From: CAWBCI01 sp963787195
Lineage (GTDB): Bacteria > Bacteroidota > Bacteroidia > Bacteroidales > JAGOPY01
Direction of reading: 5' to 3'
Length of the DNA: 64,000 nucleotides
Assembly: GCA_963787195.1 (NCBI GenBank)
Contig: CAWBCI010000019.1
Coordinates: forward strand, 127,418-191,417
This document shows positions 46,658-54,994 of this stretch, one piece after another. The position numbers and the translations under genes were made by a program. The number at the start of each line of letters is the position of its first letter. The stretch's first letter is position 1. The notes beneath the pieces were generated by a model that was not told the DNA's origin, ran no database searches, and saw nothing but the letters and a program-made list of their open reading frames with translations.

Positions 46658-47748
46658 CAATTAGTTTGGAATGTAAACTGCTTTTTCCTGAACTGACCTC
46701 AACTATATAGGTACCCGGCTTCAGATTACCCCTTTGAAGTGCAAATTTACTTGTATTGATATTCAATACTTTCTTAACTATCTTTCCCACTCAAGTCAAA
46801 GATAGTCAGCTTATATGGCAGGAATTCTGCTTTCCTGACATCTACAGTGGTCCAGGAATTAAAAGGATTCGGATAGAATGTCACTGAACCGGCAGGCATA
46901 TCATTTTCAGAAACAGAAACATCCAGGGGAAGCCTATATTTTCGGAAAAAATTCCATATTTCCACGCTGGCATTGATATCCATATCAGTAACTCCTATAA
47001 GTACTGTGGCTCCCGGCCAGGTATGCCCGCCCCCATTTATAGTATAAAGCCTCACTTCCGTTGAATCATCGCAAAGGCCATATGTTGAAAGAGTTACAGT
47101 ACATCCATCCGTAGTGTCTATATCAGGAAGTTCCGTAATTACCGGATCAGCCGGGCAATTATCATAAGAGGTCCAGTGGGCTATGGTGGCCTCAACATAG
47201 GCATAGGGAACCACATCATCGCTGGTACCATGGATCTGCATTACAGGCATTGGCCTGGAGGGTTCACAGGGCGAAAATGCCAGCACACCGGCAACAGAAG
47301 CAATGGCAGCAATACGGTTTTCTAGTTCGCAGGCCAGTCGATGGCTCATGAAGCCTCCCATTGACATGCCGGTGGAATAAACCCTATCCTGATCGATATT
47401 ATAATTTGCAGCCATGGTATCGATCAGGGCTGAAATGAATCCTACATCATCCACGCCGTTCACTGAAAAAATATTCCATTCATTATCCACACCATTGGGA
47501 TAAACCATGATAATTCCGGCAGTATCAGCCACAAAATCAAAACCGCTGTAATACTCCTGCTCCAAGGCATTCGAACCCAATCCGTGGAGATTAAAAACCA
47601 AGGGATAGGAAATCTCCGGGTTATAATCCGTAGGTGTGTAGACTACATAAGTCCTGAGCAAACCATCATAAGTAAAACTGAATGTCTGAGCTTCAGAATA
47701 GCTATAAATCAGGATAAAAAGCAGAAAAAAGTAAATCTTTTTCATCAA
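46650..47748 (-). CDS. PHB-depolymerase-type esterase with T9SS sorting domain (frameshifted)
   Basis: Extracellular alpha/beta-hydrolase of the LpqC/PHB-depolymerase family, where relatives act on feruloyl or acetyl esters or polyhydroxyalkanoates. Signal peptide to SEAQ; oxyanion region NLHGLGS; nucleophile Ser in YSTGMSMGGFM; Asp in HGTSDDVVPY; His in GGGHTWPG. The frame hits a stop at 46774, cutting the sorting domain after FDLSGKDS. Removing one base at about 46782 restores GKIVKKVLNINTSKFA ... GTYIVEVSSG ... SKLIVN, ending at 46650. I therefore extend the gene to about 365 aa. Which ester it attacks is not visible. Confidence 0.8.
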
Positions 47749-47762
47749 ATTGAATTTAAATA

Positions 47763-47770
47763 CAAAGATA
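47763..47770 (-). promoter_or_regulatory. -7 promoter box for the esterase
   Basis: The minus strand reads TATCTTTG (TAnnTTTG), 14 bases before the ATG at 47748. Confidence 0.5.
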
Positions 47771-47840
47771 CAGCTGTTTTAATCAACAGATTATTATCCG
47801 GAAAATCCTGAAAGGTAATTGATCATGAAAGGAATTATCC

Positions 47841-49025
47841 TCAGGCGCTTTCCACATTCAGGCGATTGTCGTCATGCTGATCGACCAGGTTGCGGATAGG
47901 CCTGAATTCCTTCCGGATATTATCCCATTTTTCCGGATATTTTGCAAAAAGCTGAATAATGAGTTTACGGTGTTTCTTGATCGCATCGGTAATAGCGGGA
48001 GGGCTGATAGGCACCGGCATGGCCTGCCCAAGGTTGAGCCCGGTCATAGACATTTTTTTATTTTTTAGCACCAGGGCTGCATTTTCAAATTTATCCAGCA
48101 ACATCATCGTCTTCGACTCCCGGCTGTCAATCTTTCTAACGGCTTCATCCATAGAAGTATTTACTTCCAGATCATCGAAATTCAGAGCATATGCATGTAT
48201 ATTCAGGTTTTCCTCACGGCTGTCGAAACTAAGATTTTCGGTAAAACTAACAGCATTTTCCATGATACGATTTAGATGCCTGATATTCCCCTGGAAGTCG
48301 CGGATCTTTTCGAGGGCATCATCCGAAAGAATAAATTGCCTGCCATATTTGACTGAGATTTCCTGCACAAAGGACTGACAAAGACCTGTAAGGCTCTCTC
48401 CGTGATTCTGGCGGATACGCTGCAATTCATCTTTCATATCCATATTCTCACGGATAATGGCACGCATATTTTCCTGCAAAGACTTAAGTATACCTGTATT
48501 ATGTTTATTTAATGATAAGATGGATTTGAAATAATGATAAAAGATATGCCCTGTTGCCGACTTAGTTTCAGTCGACATCGGATCCTGGCCTTTACTGATT
48601 CCGAAATTAGTATTGTCCTGATTGAAATAAATTACTATCAAATCGTATTTACCGTCAAATTCGTTGCGGTACCTTAATAAGAGTACAACTTTCTGCAGTT
48701 CATCAAAAATACTGGCTTGTATTGCATTTTTTGATTGTTTGACAGGCTTTTCTTCCATCCTTTCGAATGGTAGCTCTTTCTTATCATGCCATTCAAAATG
48801 TTTATTTTTTTCCCGGAGTTTTTGGATGGCAACCATATTTTCGCGGGACGAAAGTACATCTTCACACTCAACTTCTCCTTTCTGAGACCGGATTACCATC
48901 TTCAATTCCCGGTCAGAAGCGCTATGATATACACCAATAACTTTTCCGATCCCCGGAAGGAAGAGATCGTTTTGCTGGAATATATTCTGAAAATCATGGC
49001 CGATAAATGTAAAAATCCCCGGCAT
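47841..49025 (-). CDS. Sigma-54-activator-like protein lacking the ATPase core (unknown function)
   Basis: 394-aa cytosolic protein, no family assigned with confidence. After a poorly recognisable N-terminal domain (about 1-170, possibly GAF-like) comes a helix (LKSLQENMRAIIRENMDMKDELQR). LSDDALEKIRDFQGNIRHL plus NRIMENAV follows, closely resembling the C-terminal lobe of sigma-54 AAA+ activators (LSxEAL ... WPGNVRELENVIERAV). The Walker A, Walker B and GAFTGA motifs that should precede it are absent. The C-terminus (ISPPAITDAIKKHRKLIIQLFAKYP) occupies the place of the Fis-type HTH and may bind DNA. ATG at 49025. Divergent from the gene at 49266 across a TTAAGT-rich region. Confidence 0.6.
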   Translation of the reverse strand: MPGIFTFIGHDFQNIFQQNDLFLPGIGKVIGVYHSASDRELKMVIRSQKGEVECEDVLSSRENMVAIQKLREKNKHFEWHDKKELPFERMEEKPVKQSKNAIQASIFDELQKVVLLLRYRNEFDGKYDLIVIYFNQDNTNFGISKGQDPMSTETKSATGHIFYHYFKSILSLNKHNTGILKSLQENMRAIIRENMDMKDELQRIRQNHGESLTGLCQSFVQEISVKYGRQFILSDDALEKIRDFQGNIRHLNRIMENAVSFTENLSFDSREENLNIHAYALNFDDLEVNTSMDEAVRKIDSRESKTMMLLDKFENAALVLKNKKMSMTGLNLGQAMPVPISPPAITDAIKKHRKLIIQLFAKYPEKWDNIRKEFRPIRNLVDQHDDNRLNVESA

Positions 49026-49044
49026 ATTTTGGTTGAGTTTGCCG

Positions 49045-49052
49045 CAAATATA
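49045..49052 (-). promoter_or_regulatory. -7 promoter box for the sigma-54-activator-like gene
   Basis: The minus strand reads TATATTTG (TAnnTTTG), 19 bases before the ATG at 49025. Two TTAAGT hexamers (49060-49073) lie where the -33 region would be. Confidence 0.5.
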
Positions 49053-49059
49053 GGCATAT

Positions 49060-49262
49060 TTAAGTTATTAAGTCAAGTAATTCAGTAAAATAATTAAGTT
49101 TTTAAGCATAATAATTAATCTTACTTAAAAAATCTATTAAGTTTTCTGATTCCGCTTAATATCCGCTATTATTGATCATTACTGGAATATTTTTGTATTG
49201 TCAATCTACAGTCCACCATTTATTATTTGTCCGAAAGACCAAAATATTTTTAAGTTACTTAA
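49060..49262. repeat. Cluster of TTAAGT / ACTTAA hexamers in a divergent promoter region
   Basis: Seven exact copies of TTAAGT or its complement start at 49060, 49068, 49094, 49123, 49137, 49250 and 49257. One-base variants are at 49102 and 49154. Two pairs are spaced 8 bases apart (49060/49068, 49094/49102). The last pair forms the palindrome TTAAGTTACTTAA just upstream of the ATG at 49266. It looks like an operator array for a regulator of the two divergent genes. Confidence 0.5.
49188..49195 (+). promoter_or_regulatory. -7 promoter box for the gene at 49266
   Basis: TATTTTTG (TAnnTTTG), about 70 bases before the ATG. The TTAAGTTACTTAA palindrome falls between this box and the start codon. 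Confidence 0.4.
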
Positions 49263-49265
49263 ATT

Positions 49266-49973
49266 ATGTTTTCAGATATAGATACCGGAACCAGCAGGAA
49301 TTTTTTCCGGAAATATGAAAGAGAAATCAGCTACTCTCCTTCTGAAAAAAGAGTAAAAAAGAATCCTTTCACAGGCATTTCAAACTGGCTTTATAACAAG
49401 GTAAATTCTTTCTTCGAATGGGAAGTATATGAGAGCTTTCCTTCCAATGAACAAGACAGGCCGGTGAAACAGTCAGATAATACTGAAAATACCATGGAAT
49501 GGGAACTGAACCAGAGCGCCCTGGACATAGCACTGAATGATGCCTCAGCCTGTGCCAGTGTGATCACACCTCCATTTATGAAGAAATGGATTGACAATTT
49601 CCGCAGGTTTTTCATTATTTATATAGAAACGGATGAAATGCTGGATGAAGACATTCCGGTAAAAGAAATAATTCTGAAAGAAAATATATTCCAGCGTTCA
49701 GGAACTGATATCAAACGTTTTGTAATGACAGTAAATAACTCTGTTCAAAACACTTGCGTAGACACATTTAATGCTTTCACGGTGGTATGGAAAAAACTCA
49801 ACCATGGATTAAAGCGCATGCTCCGTAAAAGTGCCAGGAAATCATACAAATTCATTTTTCACAGTATCCCTACCTCTCTCGGACATTTTATAAAGAAAGA
49901 GAATGCTGTATTGATCCGCGGTTCGGATCCCTCTAAAAATATTCAGTCCAATACAATGAAGCGTAGATTTTGA
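49266..49973 (+). CDS. Hypothetical protein
   Basis: 235 aa, no recognised domain, signal peptide or membrane segment. It is basic at the C-terminus (KKLNHGLKRMLRKSARKSYKF) and has a mid-region with WELNQSALDIALNDASACASV. The ORF ends 13 bp before the NAD-dependent epimerase gene, so the two are probably translated from one transcript. The promoter region carries the TTAAGT cluster shared with the divergent sigma-54-activator-like gene. I do not know its function. Confidence 0.6.
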   Translation: MFSDIDTGTSRNFFRKYEREISYSPSEKRVKKNPFTGISNWLYNKVNSFFEWEVYESFPSNEQDRPVKQSDNTENTMEWELNQSALDIALNDASACASVITPPFMKKWIDNFRRFFIIYIETDEMLDEDIPVKEIILKENIFQRSGTDIKRFVMTVNNSVQNTCVDTFNAFTVVWKKLNHGLKRMLRKSARKSYKFIFHSIPTSLGHFIKKENAVLIRGSDPSKNIQSNTMKRRF

Positions 49974-49986
49974 TTAAATTCACCGC

Positions 49987-50964
49987 ATGAAAATAGCTAT
50001 CACGGGGGCCACAGGACATGTTGGCGCGAATTTATGCAGGGAACTGGTCTCACAGGGTCATCAGGTCAAGGCCCTCATCCATCATAGTACCAAGGCAATA
50101 AAAGATATTGATGTAGAAAGGATAGATGGCAGTCTCTCAGATCCTTCTTCCCTCAATAATTTATGCAGGGATGCAGAAGTCGTTTTTCACCTGGCGGCTA
50201 TGATCTCCATCGAAGGGCAGCGTGAAAAGCTGATGAAAACCAATGTAGAAGGGACTAAAAATCTTCTCGCGGCTTTTAAAGCAAATCATGTAAAAAGACT
50301 GATACATTTCAGTTCCATCCATGCACTCTCCCATTTTCCATTGGATGAAAGAATGGACGAAAGCCGTCCCCTGGTCGAAACCAGCCCTATGATGTATGAG
50401 GTAACCAAGTCGATGGGGGAAAAGATCGTGAGGGCCGAGATAGCCAATGGCCTCGACGGCATCATCATAAATCCGACGGCTATTATCGGGCCCAATGATT
50501 ACAAACCTTCTTTAGTCGGACAAGTTCTGATAAGACTTTACAAGGGAACGCTCCCCGCCCTGGTCCCCGGCGGTTACGACTGGGTTGATGTACGTGATAT
50601 CACAAAGGCGGTGATTCAGGCTATCGACCACGGTAAAAAAGGAGACCGTTATATACTTTCAGGAAATTTTCTGAGTGTGAAGGATTTTGCACAGATAGTC
50701 CAGAAAGTGACCGGCAAACAAATCGTAAAAAGGATGGTGCCTACGGCCCTGGCCAAAGTAGGTGTACCGTTTATCAGTTTATATTCGGCCATAACCGGTA
50801 AAGACCCGCTTTACACCAATGAATCCCTTAAGATTCTCCTTTCAGGAAACCATAAAATTGCAAGTGATAAAGCCAGGAAGGAACTTGGCTTCAATCCCCG
50901 TCCCACCGAAGATAGTGTGAGAGATGCAATTGAATGGTTCCGGGAAAACCATTATATCGATTGA
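49987..50964 (+). CDS. NAD-dependent epimerase/dehydratase, 3beta-HSD / DFR-like extended SDR
   Basis: 325-aa extended short-chain dehydrogenase. Rossmann start ITGATGHVGANLCREL, VFHLAAM, Ser in HFSSIHAL, catalytic pair in YEVTKSMGE (Tyr-x3-Lys), and IINPTAIIGPNDYKPS, typical of the dihydroflavonol-reductase / 3beta-hydroxysteroid dehydrogenase subgroup. It precedes a steroid 5-alpha-reductase-family gene by 54 bp, which has its own -7 box. Substrate unknown; NAD(P)H oxidoreduction of a hydroxyl/keto group on a lipid is a reasonable guess from the neighbour. Confidence 0.82.
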   Translation: MKIAITGATGHVGANLCRELVSQGHQVKALIHHSTKAIKDIDVERIDGSLSDPSSLNNLCRDAEVVFHLAAMISIEGQREKLMKTNVEGTKNLLAAFKANHVKRLIHFSSIHALSHFPLDERMDESRPLVETSPMMYEVTKSMGEKIVRAEIANGLDGIIINPTAIIGPNDYKPSLVGQVLIRLYKGTLPALVPGGYDWVDVRDITKAVIQAIDHGKKGDRYILSGNFLSVKDFAQIVQKVTGKQIVKRMVPTALAKVGVPFISLYSAITGKDPLYTNESLKILLSGNHKIASDKARKELGFNPRPTEDSVRDAIEWFRENHYID

Positions 50965-50969
50965 TCTCT

Positions 50970-50977
50970 TATCTTTG
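50970..50977 (+). promoter_or_regulatory. -7 promoter box for the 5-alpha-reductase-like gene
   Basis: TATCTTTG (TAnnTTTG), 41 bases before the ATG at 51019 and 5 bases after the epimerase stop. Confidence 0.5.
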
Positions 50978-51018
50978 TCCGTCTTTATTAAATTTAATCA
51001 CACATTTTTAAATGAATT

Positions 51019-51783
51019 ATGGGCGATTTATACTCATTTAATAATCTCGTATGGGCATGGACCATCATCGGTGCCATCGTTTTTATAGTTCTTTTATTCA
51101 TCACAGCGCCCTATGGTCGGCACAGCACCAAAAGCTGGGGCCCTATGATCTCCAACCGCCTGGGCTGGGTTTTAATGGAACTGCCTTCCCTCCTTGCCTT
51201 TTCGCTCTTCCTCTGGCTGGGCCCGGTAAAAAAAGATACGGTCATCATACTGCTGTTTGTACTCTGGGCTATCCATTATGTGAACCGTTCCCTTATTTTT
51301 CCTTTCAGGACGAAAACCAGCGGTAAGAAAATGCCGGTGGTCATAGCCCTGTCTGCTGTTTTCTTCAACCTGATCAACGGCGGATTGAACGGTTATTACC
51401 TGGGTTTTCTGACAAAGGGATACGATAATTCCTGGCTGACCGATCCGCGTTTTATCATCGGATTCATTGTTTTTTATAGTGGTTTTATGATCAACCAGGT
51501 CGCCGATCGTAAATTGTTAGCCCTGCGTTCAAAAGGTGCTGATACCAGCTATAAGGTCCCCCGCGGCTGGCTCTTCGAATATATTTCCTGTCCGAATTTC
51601 TTTGGCGAAATGATAGAGTGGTCGGGTTTTGCCCTGATGGCATGGAACCTGCCGGCGCTCTCTTTCCTTCTGTGGACGGTTTTCAATCTCATACCCCGCG
51701 CCCTTTCACATCATAAATGGTATAAGGAGAAATTTGCAGATTACCCGAAAGGAAGAAAAGCTGTTATACCGTTTGTTTTGTAG
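51019..51783 (+). CDS. Steroid 5-alpha-reductase family membrane protein
   Basis: 254-aa integral membrane protein of the 3-oxo-5-alpha-steroid 4-dehydrogenase family. About six hydrophobic segments and the diagnostic C-terminal block YKVPRGWLFEYISCPNFF, GEMIEWSGFALMAW and HKWYKEKFADYPKGRKAVIPF. The family reduces a carbon-carbon double bond next to a ketone (steroids) or in polyprenols, using NADPH. Bacteroidetes homologues include gut bile-acid and steroid 5-alpha reductases. It follows a 3beta-HSD-like SDR, which makes steroid-like lipid chemistry plausible but not proven. Confidence 0.85.
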   Translation: MGDLYSFNNLVWAWTIIGAIVFIVLLFITAPYGRHSTKSWGPMISNRLGWVLMELPSLLAFSLFLWLGPVKKDTVIILLFVLWAIHYVNRSLIFPFRTKTSGKKMPVVIALSAVFFNLINGGLNGYYLGFLTKGYDNSWLTDPRFIIGFIVFYSGFMINQVADRKLLALRSKGADTSYKVPRGWLFEYISCPNFFGEMIEWSGFALMAWNLPALSFLLWTVFNLIPRALSHHKWYKEKFADYPKGRKAVIPFVL

Positions 51784-51816
51784 AAATGTTCTAACCTACT
51801 ACGGGTATACTTTCAT

Positions 51817-51840
51817 AACCGACGGGTTAACCCGTCGGTT
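51817..51840. repeat. Perfect 24-bp palindrome, AACCGACGGGTT half-site
   Basis: AACCGACGGGTT followed immediately by its reverse complement. It lies between the 5-alpha-reductase-like gene and the thioredoxin gene. The same palindrome occurs at 56069-56092 (one mismatch) and 56149-56172 (perfect). Confidence 0.75.
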
Positions 51841-51871
51841 GATAAAATTCTTCTTTTATATTAAATTCCCC

Positions 51872-51879
51872 TACTTTTG
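51872..51879 (+). promoter_or_regulatory. -7 promoter box for the TlpA-like gene
   Basis: TACTTTTG (exact consensus), 31 bases before the ATG at 51910. It overlaps an in-frame TTG at 51877 and therefore argues against that start. Confidence 0.55.
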
Positions 51880-51909
51880 TACCGGATAATTAATTCTTTA
51901 AGGTTAATA

Positions 51910-52452
51910 ATGATGAAATCCCTGAATAAACTCCCCTACTTATTTTTACTTTTTATTTTATTTTTTATTTCGGAAGAAGTTAGTTCGCAGGTACCTGATT
52001 CTGTTGGATATATAGTGAAGATTGGCGATATGGCCCCGGATTTCCGTATCACTTATCCCGACGGATCTTCGGAAATGCTGAGCGATTTGAGAGGCCAAAC
52101 CGTAATGCTGCAATTCACCGCAAGCTGGTGCAGTGTTTGCCGTAAGGAGATGCCGCATATTGAGAGAGAGATCTGGCAGGCATATAAAGATAAAGGATTG
52201 AAAGTGATAGGGATAGACCGCGACGAACCGGCCGATACTCTGCTTTCCTTTGCTAAAAAGATGAAGATAAGTTATCCTCTGGCACTGGATCCCGGAGCGG
52301 ATATTTTTGGCTTGTATGCCGATAAAAAGAGCGGTGTCACCCGCAATGTGCTGATTGACAAAAGCGGAAGGATCGTTTATCTTACCAGGCTTTATGATAA
52401 GAAGGAATTCGAAGGACTTAAGTCTAAAATCAGGGAGGAAATCAATAAATAA
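51910..52452 (+). CDS. TlpA-like thioredoxin-fold protein
   Basis: About 180 aa, exported (MMKSLNKLPYLFLLFILFFISEEVSSQ signal, read in pieces), then an AhpC/TSA-Redoxin domain. The domain has GDMAPDFRITYPDG and active-site SWCSVCRKEMPHIE, with the CxxC as CSVC, and KSGVTRNVLIDKSGRIVY. It probably reduces disulfides in the periplasm, as in cytochrome c maturation or oxidative-stress defence. The cation-efflux gene starts 15 bp after it, suggesting an operon driven by the -7 box at 51872. Confidence 0.85.
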   Translation: MMKSLNKLPYLFLLFILFFISEEVSSQVPDSVGYIVKIGDMAPDFRITYPDGSSEMLSDLRGQTVMLQFTASWCSVCRKEMPHIEREIWQAYKDKGLKVIGIDRDEPADTLLSFAKKMKISYPLALDPGADIFGLYADKKSGVTRNVLIDKSGRIVYLTRLYDKKEFEGLKSKIREEINK

Positions 52453-52466
52453 TTTCCAGAAGGAAA

Positions 52467-53393
52467 ATGAGCGCATCACATCATCATAAGCATACACAAT
52501 CTGTAAGTCCGCAGGAAGGCCCAATACGGGAAAAGCGTCTTTTGACAGCCACTTTCCTGAACCTGGTCATTGCTGTGGCAGAAGTTGTGGGCGGATTGCT
52601 CTCCAACAGTCTCTCCCTCCTTTCGGATGCCCTGCATAACCTGAGCGACGGCTTTGCTTTGCTGATCGCCTATATAGCCAATCGCATCAGTAAAAAACCC
52701 TCGAATGAAAGGAAAACATTTGGCTATAAGAGGATAGAGATTTTGGCGGCCCTTTTCAACGGGCTGGTGCTGATTGCGGTAACTATTTACCTCTTTTATG
52801 AAGCCTATTTAAGATTAAACCATCCCGAGCCTGTCAAAGGTCTTCTGATGTTTGTCGTGGCAGTTATAGGCCTCATTGCTAATTTAGTAGCCGTAATTAT
52901 CTTAAGGAAGGATACCGGTAATAACATCAATGTAAAAGCAGCTTACCTGCATTTGCTTAGCGACACTCTTTCTTCGGTTGCAGTCATCATAGGCGGCGGG
53001 TTGATCTACTTTTTCAATATCTACTGGATTGACCCTGTAATTACAATTTTAATAGGTATTTACATTCTGATTGAATCCTGGTCGGTACTAAAACAGACTA
53101 TCGACATCCTCATGCAGGCTACCCCATCCGGCCTTGATCTTGAAAATATCCGGGATGAAATTGAAAGGATACCCGAAATAGCCAATGTACATCATGTGCA
53201 TGCCTGGAACCTGGACGATACGCACATACATTATGAATGCCATGTGGACTTGAAAGAGGACATACATCTTTCAGGTACTGAGAAGATATACAGCCAGATA
53301 GATAATCTACTTAAAGAGAAGCATCACATCTCCCACCTCACAATCCAGTTCGAATACCATTGGTGTGATGATAAGGGGATGATACACAGGTAA
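52467..53393 (+). CDS. Cation diffusion facilitator family transporter (CzcD-like)
   Basis: 308-aa zinc/cobalt/cadmium-proton antiporter. Short His-rich N-terminus (SASHHHKHTQ), six TM helices with the metal-site LLSDALHNLSDGFALL in TM2 and HLLSDTLSSVAVIIGG in TM5, and a cytosolic ferredoxin-like C-terminal domain starting near ATPSGLDLENIRDEIERIP, with HHVHAWNLDDTH. The paired Asp/His positions (HxxxD in TM2 and TM5) indicate Zn-type selectivity. Probably cotranscribed with the thioredoxin-fold gene upstream. Confidence 0.9.
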   Translation: MSASHHHKHTQSVSPQEGPIREKRLLTATFLNLVIAVAEVVGGLLSNSLSLLSDALHNLSDGFALLIAYIANRISKKPSNERKTFGYKRIEILAALFNGLVLIAVTIYLFYEAYLRLNHPEPVKGLLMFVVAVIGLIANLVAVIILRKDTGNNINVKAAYLHLLSDTLSSVAVIIGGGLIYFFNIYWIDPVITILIGIYILIESWSVLKQTIDILMQATPSGLDLENIRDEIERIPEIANVHHVHAWNLDDTHIHYECHVDLKEDIHLSGTEKIYSQIDNLLKEKHHISHLTIQFEYHWCDDKGMIHR

Positions 53394-53611
53394 AGTGTGT
53401 TCAGGTACCCATGTGTTTGGGTGTTCATGTTTTTCTCTGTGGAACTCCGTTACCTCAGTGGACCTCGGTGTAATATAAAAAAGCATCACATTTGCAGCCA
53501 TTCTTTTTGTTTCACGGAGTGACACGGAGATTTGCACGGAGGACCACAGAGGAGTTGAAATTTTGAATTTGAAATTTATTTGGTTTTTTGTTTTTTGGTA
53601 TTTGGAATTTC
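53394..53611. repeat. Non-coding stretch of degenerate dispersed repeats
   Basis: Contains CTCTGTGGAACTCCGT and, about 85 bases later, its approximate inverse (GCACGGAGG ... CCACAGAGGAG). TTTGAATTTGAAATTTATT and TTTGGTATTTGGAATTTCC simple-sequence repeats follow. A similar GGAATTTGGAATTT-type stretch in the opposite orientation is at 63835-63890. No ORF. Confidence 0.5.
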
Positions 53612-54959
53612 CTAATAAATAATCAATTTCTCAAAACTATTCTTCCTTAAAAACCCTCTCAATATCACGTGTACATCCTTATTGTCATCGTATTTACGGA
53701 TGACGTCGTGCAGGATCGTGGAATCGCCGTGGATGGATTCCATCTCCACGTAGCCGAAACCAACATAGCGCCCGTTCTCCACTTTTACCACCGAGACTTC
53801 ATCAGAACTTCTTCCATCATCTATAATAAAGAAATTTTTATTCATATAGCTGTACTTGCTTATAGCGTCGATCACCCGGTCGTTGTAAGATTCCGGCGGT
53901 TCTATTCCGGCACAGGCCCCTTTGCAGTCGCCGATATGGTATTCGAAGCAGGTCCCATCGGAATGATACAGCCCGCATAGTTTCTGACAAAGGGCGAATT
54001 CATTCCGGATGCGGATCAGGTGGTTGCGCCCCTCTTCCCTGCTTGTATAGGAGGTAAGCGGCAGCCTTTCCCCTTTCAGGCGTTCTATACTGAGGCGTAT
54101 ATATCCGTCGGTTCCGGTATATGAAAAGAGGCCGTAATTGAAAATAGATCTTCTCAGGGACCGGTTAAAAACCGGTTTGTATTTCTTGATCTCATCCGAC
54201 TCCAGCAAGAGAGCGACCAGCTCACTTCCTGTTAGTTCATAAGTTATATGGACGACCCGGTCGCGCATTTCCACGGCCCTTTTCGTAAGGTTATTGCTCA
54301 GGTGGGCCAGTATGCGGCTCTTTATGTTGATACTTTTACCGATATAAATTATATTCCCGTCCTCTTCGTGAAAATAATATACCCCGGGGGATTCCGGAAG
54401 GTTCATGATCTCTTCGCGGGAAAGCCTGGAATTGAGTCCTTTCAGGGGCACATGTTCTAAATCACTTTCCTGTTGTAAGAGGTATTCGAAGAGCTTCACC
54501 GTGGCCCGGGCATCTCCTGAAGCCCGGTGACGGTCGGTAATTTCGATCTTAAGTTCCTTGCAAAGATTTCCCAATCCGTAAGACCTCATTCCGGGCAGGA
54601 ATTTCCGGCTGAGTTTCTTGGTGCACATTGTCTTCCGGTTAAAATCGTAAAACAGGCGCTTGAACTCATTCCTCAGAAAGCCATAATCGAAAGGATGCAT
54701 TGTGGGCGATGATAGTGCTATGCTCTGTCAGTTCGACGATCTTGCGGGCGATTTCGTAAAATTTAGGGGCATCGGCCACCATCTTATTGCTGATCCCGGT
54801 GAGTGCCGTGATATGATGCGGTATCCGGCATTCGGGGTTTACCAGGGAGGAATATTCTTCCACGATCTTTTGTCCGTCATGGATAAAGATGGCCACCTCG
54901 GTGATGCGGTCCCTTCTGGCGTTCAGGCCTGTGGTTTCAAGGTCGATAATTGCATACAT
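53612..54959 (-). CDS. DnaQ exonuclease fused to GIY-YIG endonuclease, UvrC-like (frameshifted)
   Basis: Bifunctional nuclease of about 448 aa. N-terminal DEDD 3'-5' exonuclease: IDLETTGL (Asp, Glu), IIAHNASF-D (Asp) and DRHRASGDA (His, Asp). It is followed by GIY-YIG: GVYYFHEEDGNIIYIGKSINI, read in parts, with Arg in IKSRILAHL. A Cys-rich segment (CQKLCGLYHSDGTCFEYH, then GDCKGAC) resembles the Cys region found in UvrC. The frame breaks at AAA 54690-54692; removing one base gives HNASFDYGFLRNEF, restoring the DEDD Asp. It shares strand and short spacing (35 bp) with the XRE-S24 regulator, so is likely cotranscribed with it. Confidence 0.85.
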
Positions 54960-54994
54960 AGGAAATAATACCTTTTAATAAATAATCATTTTTA

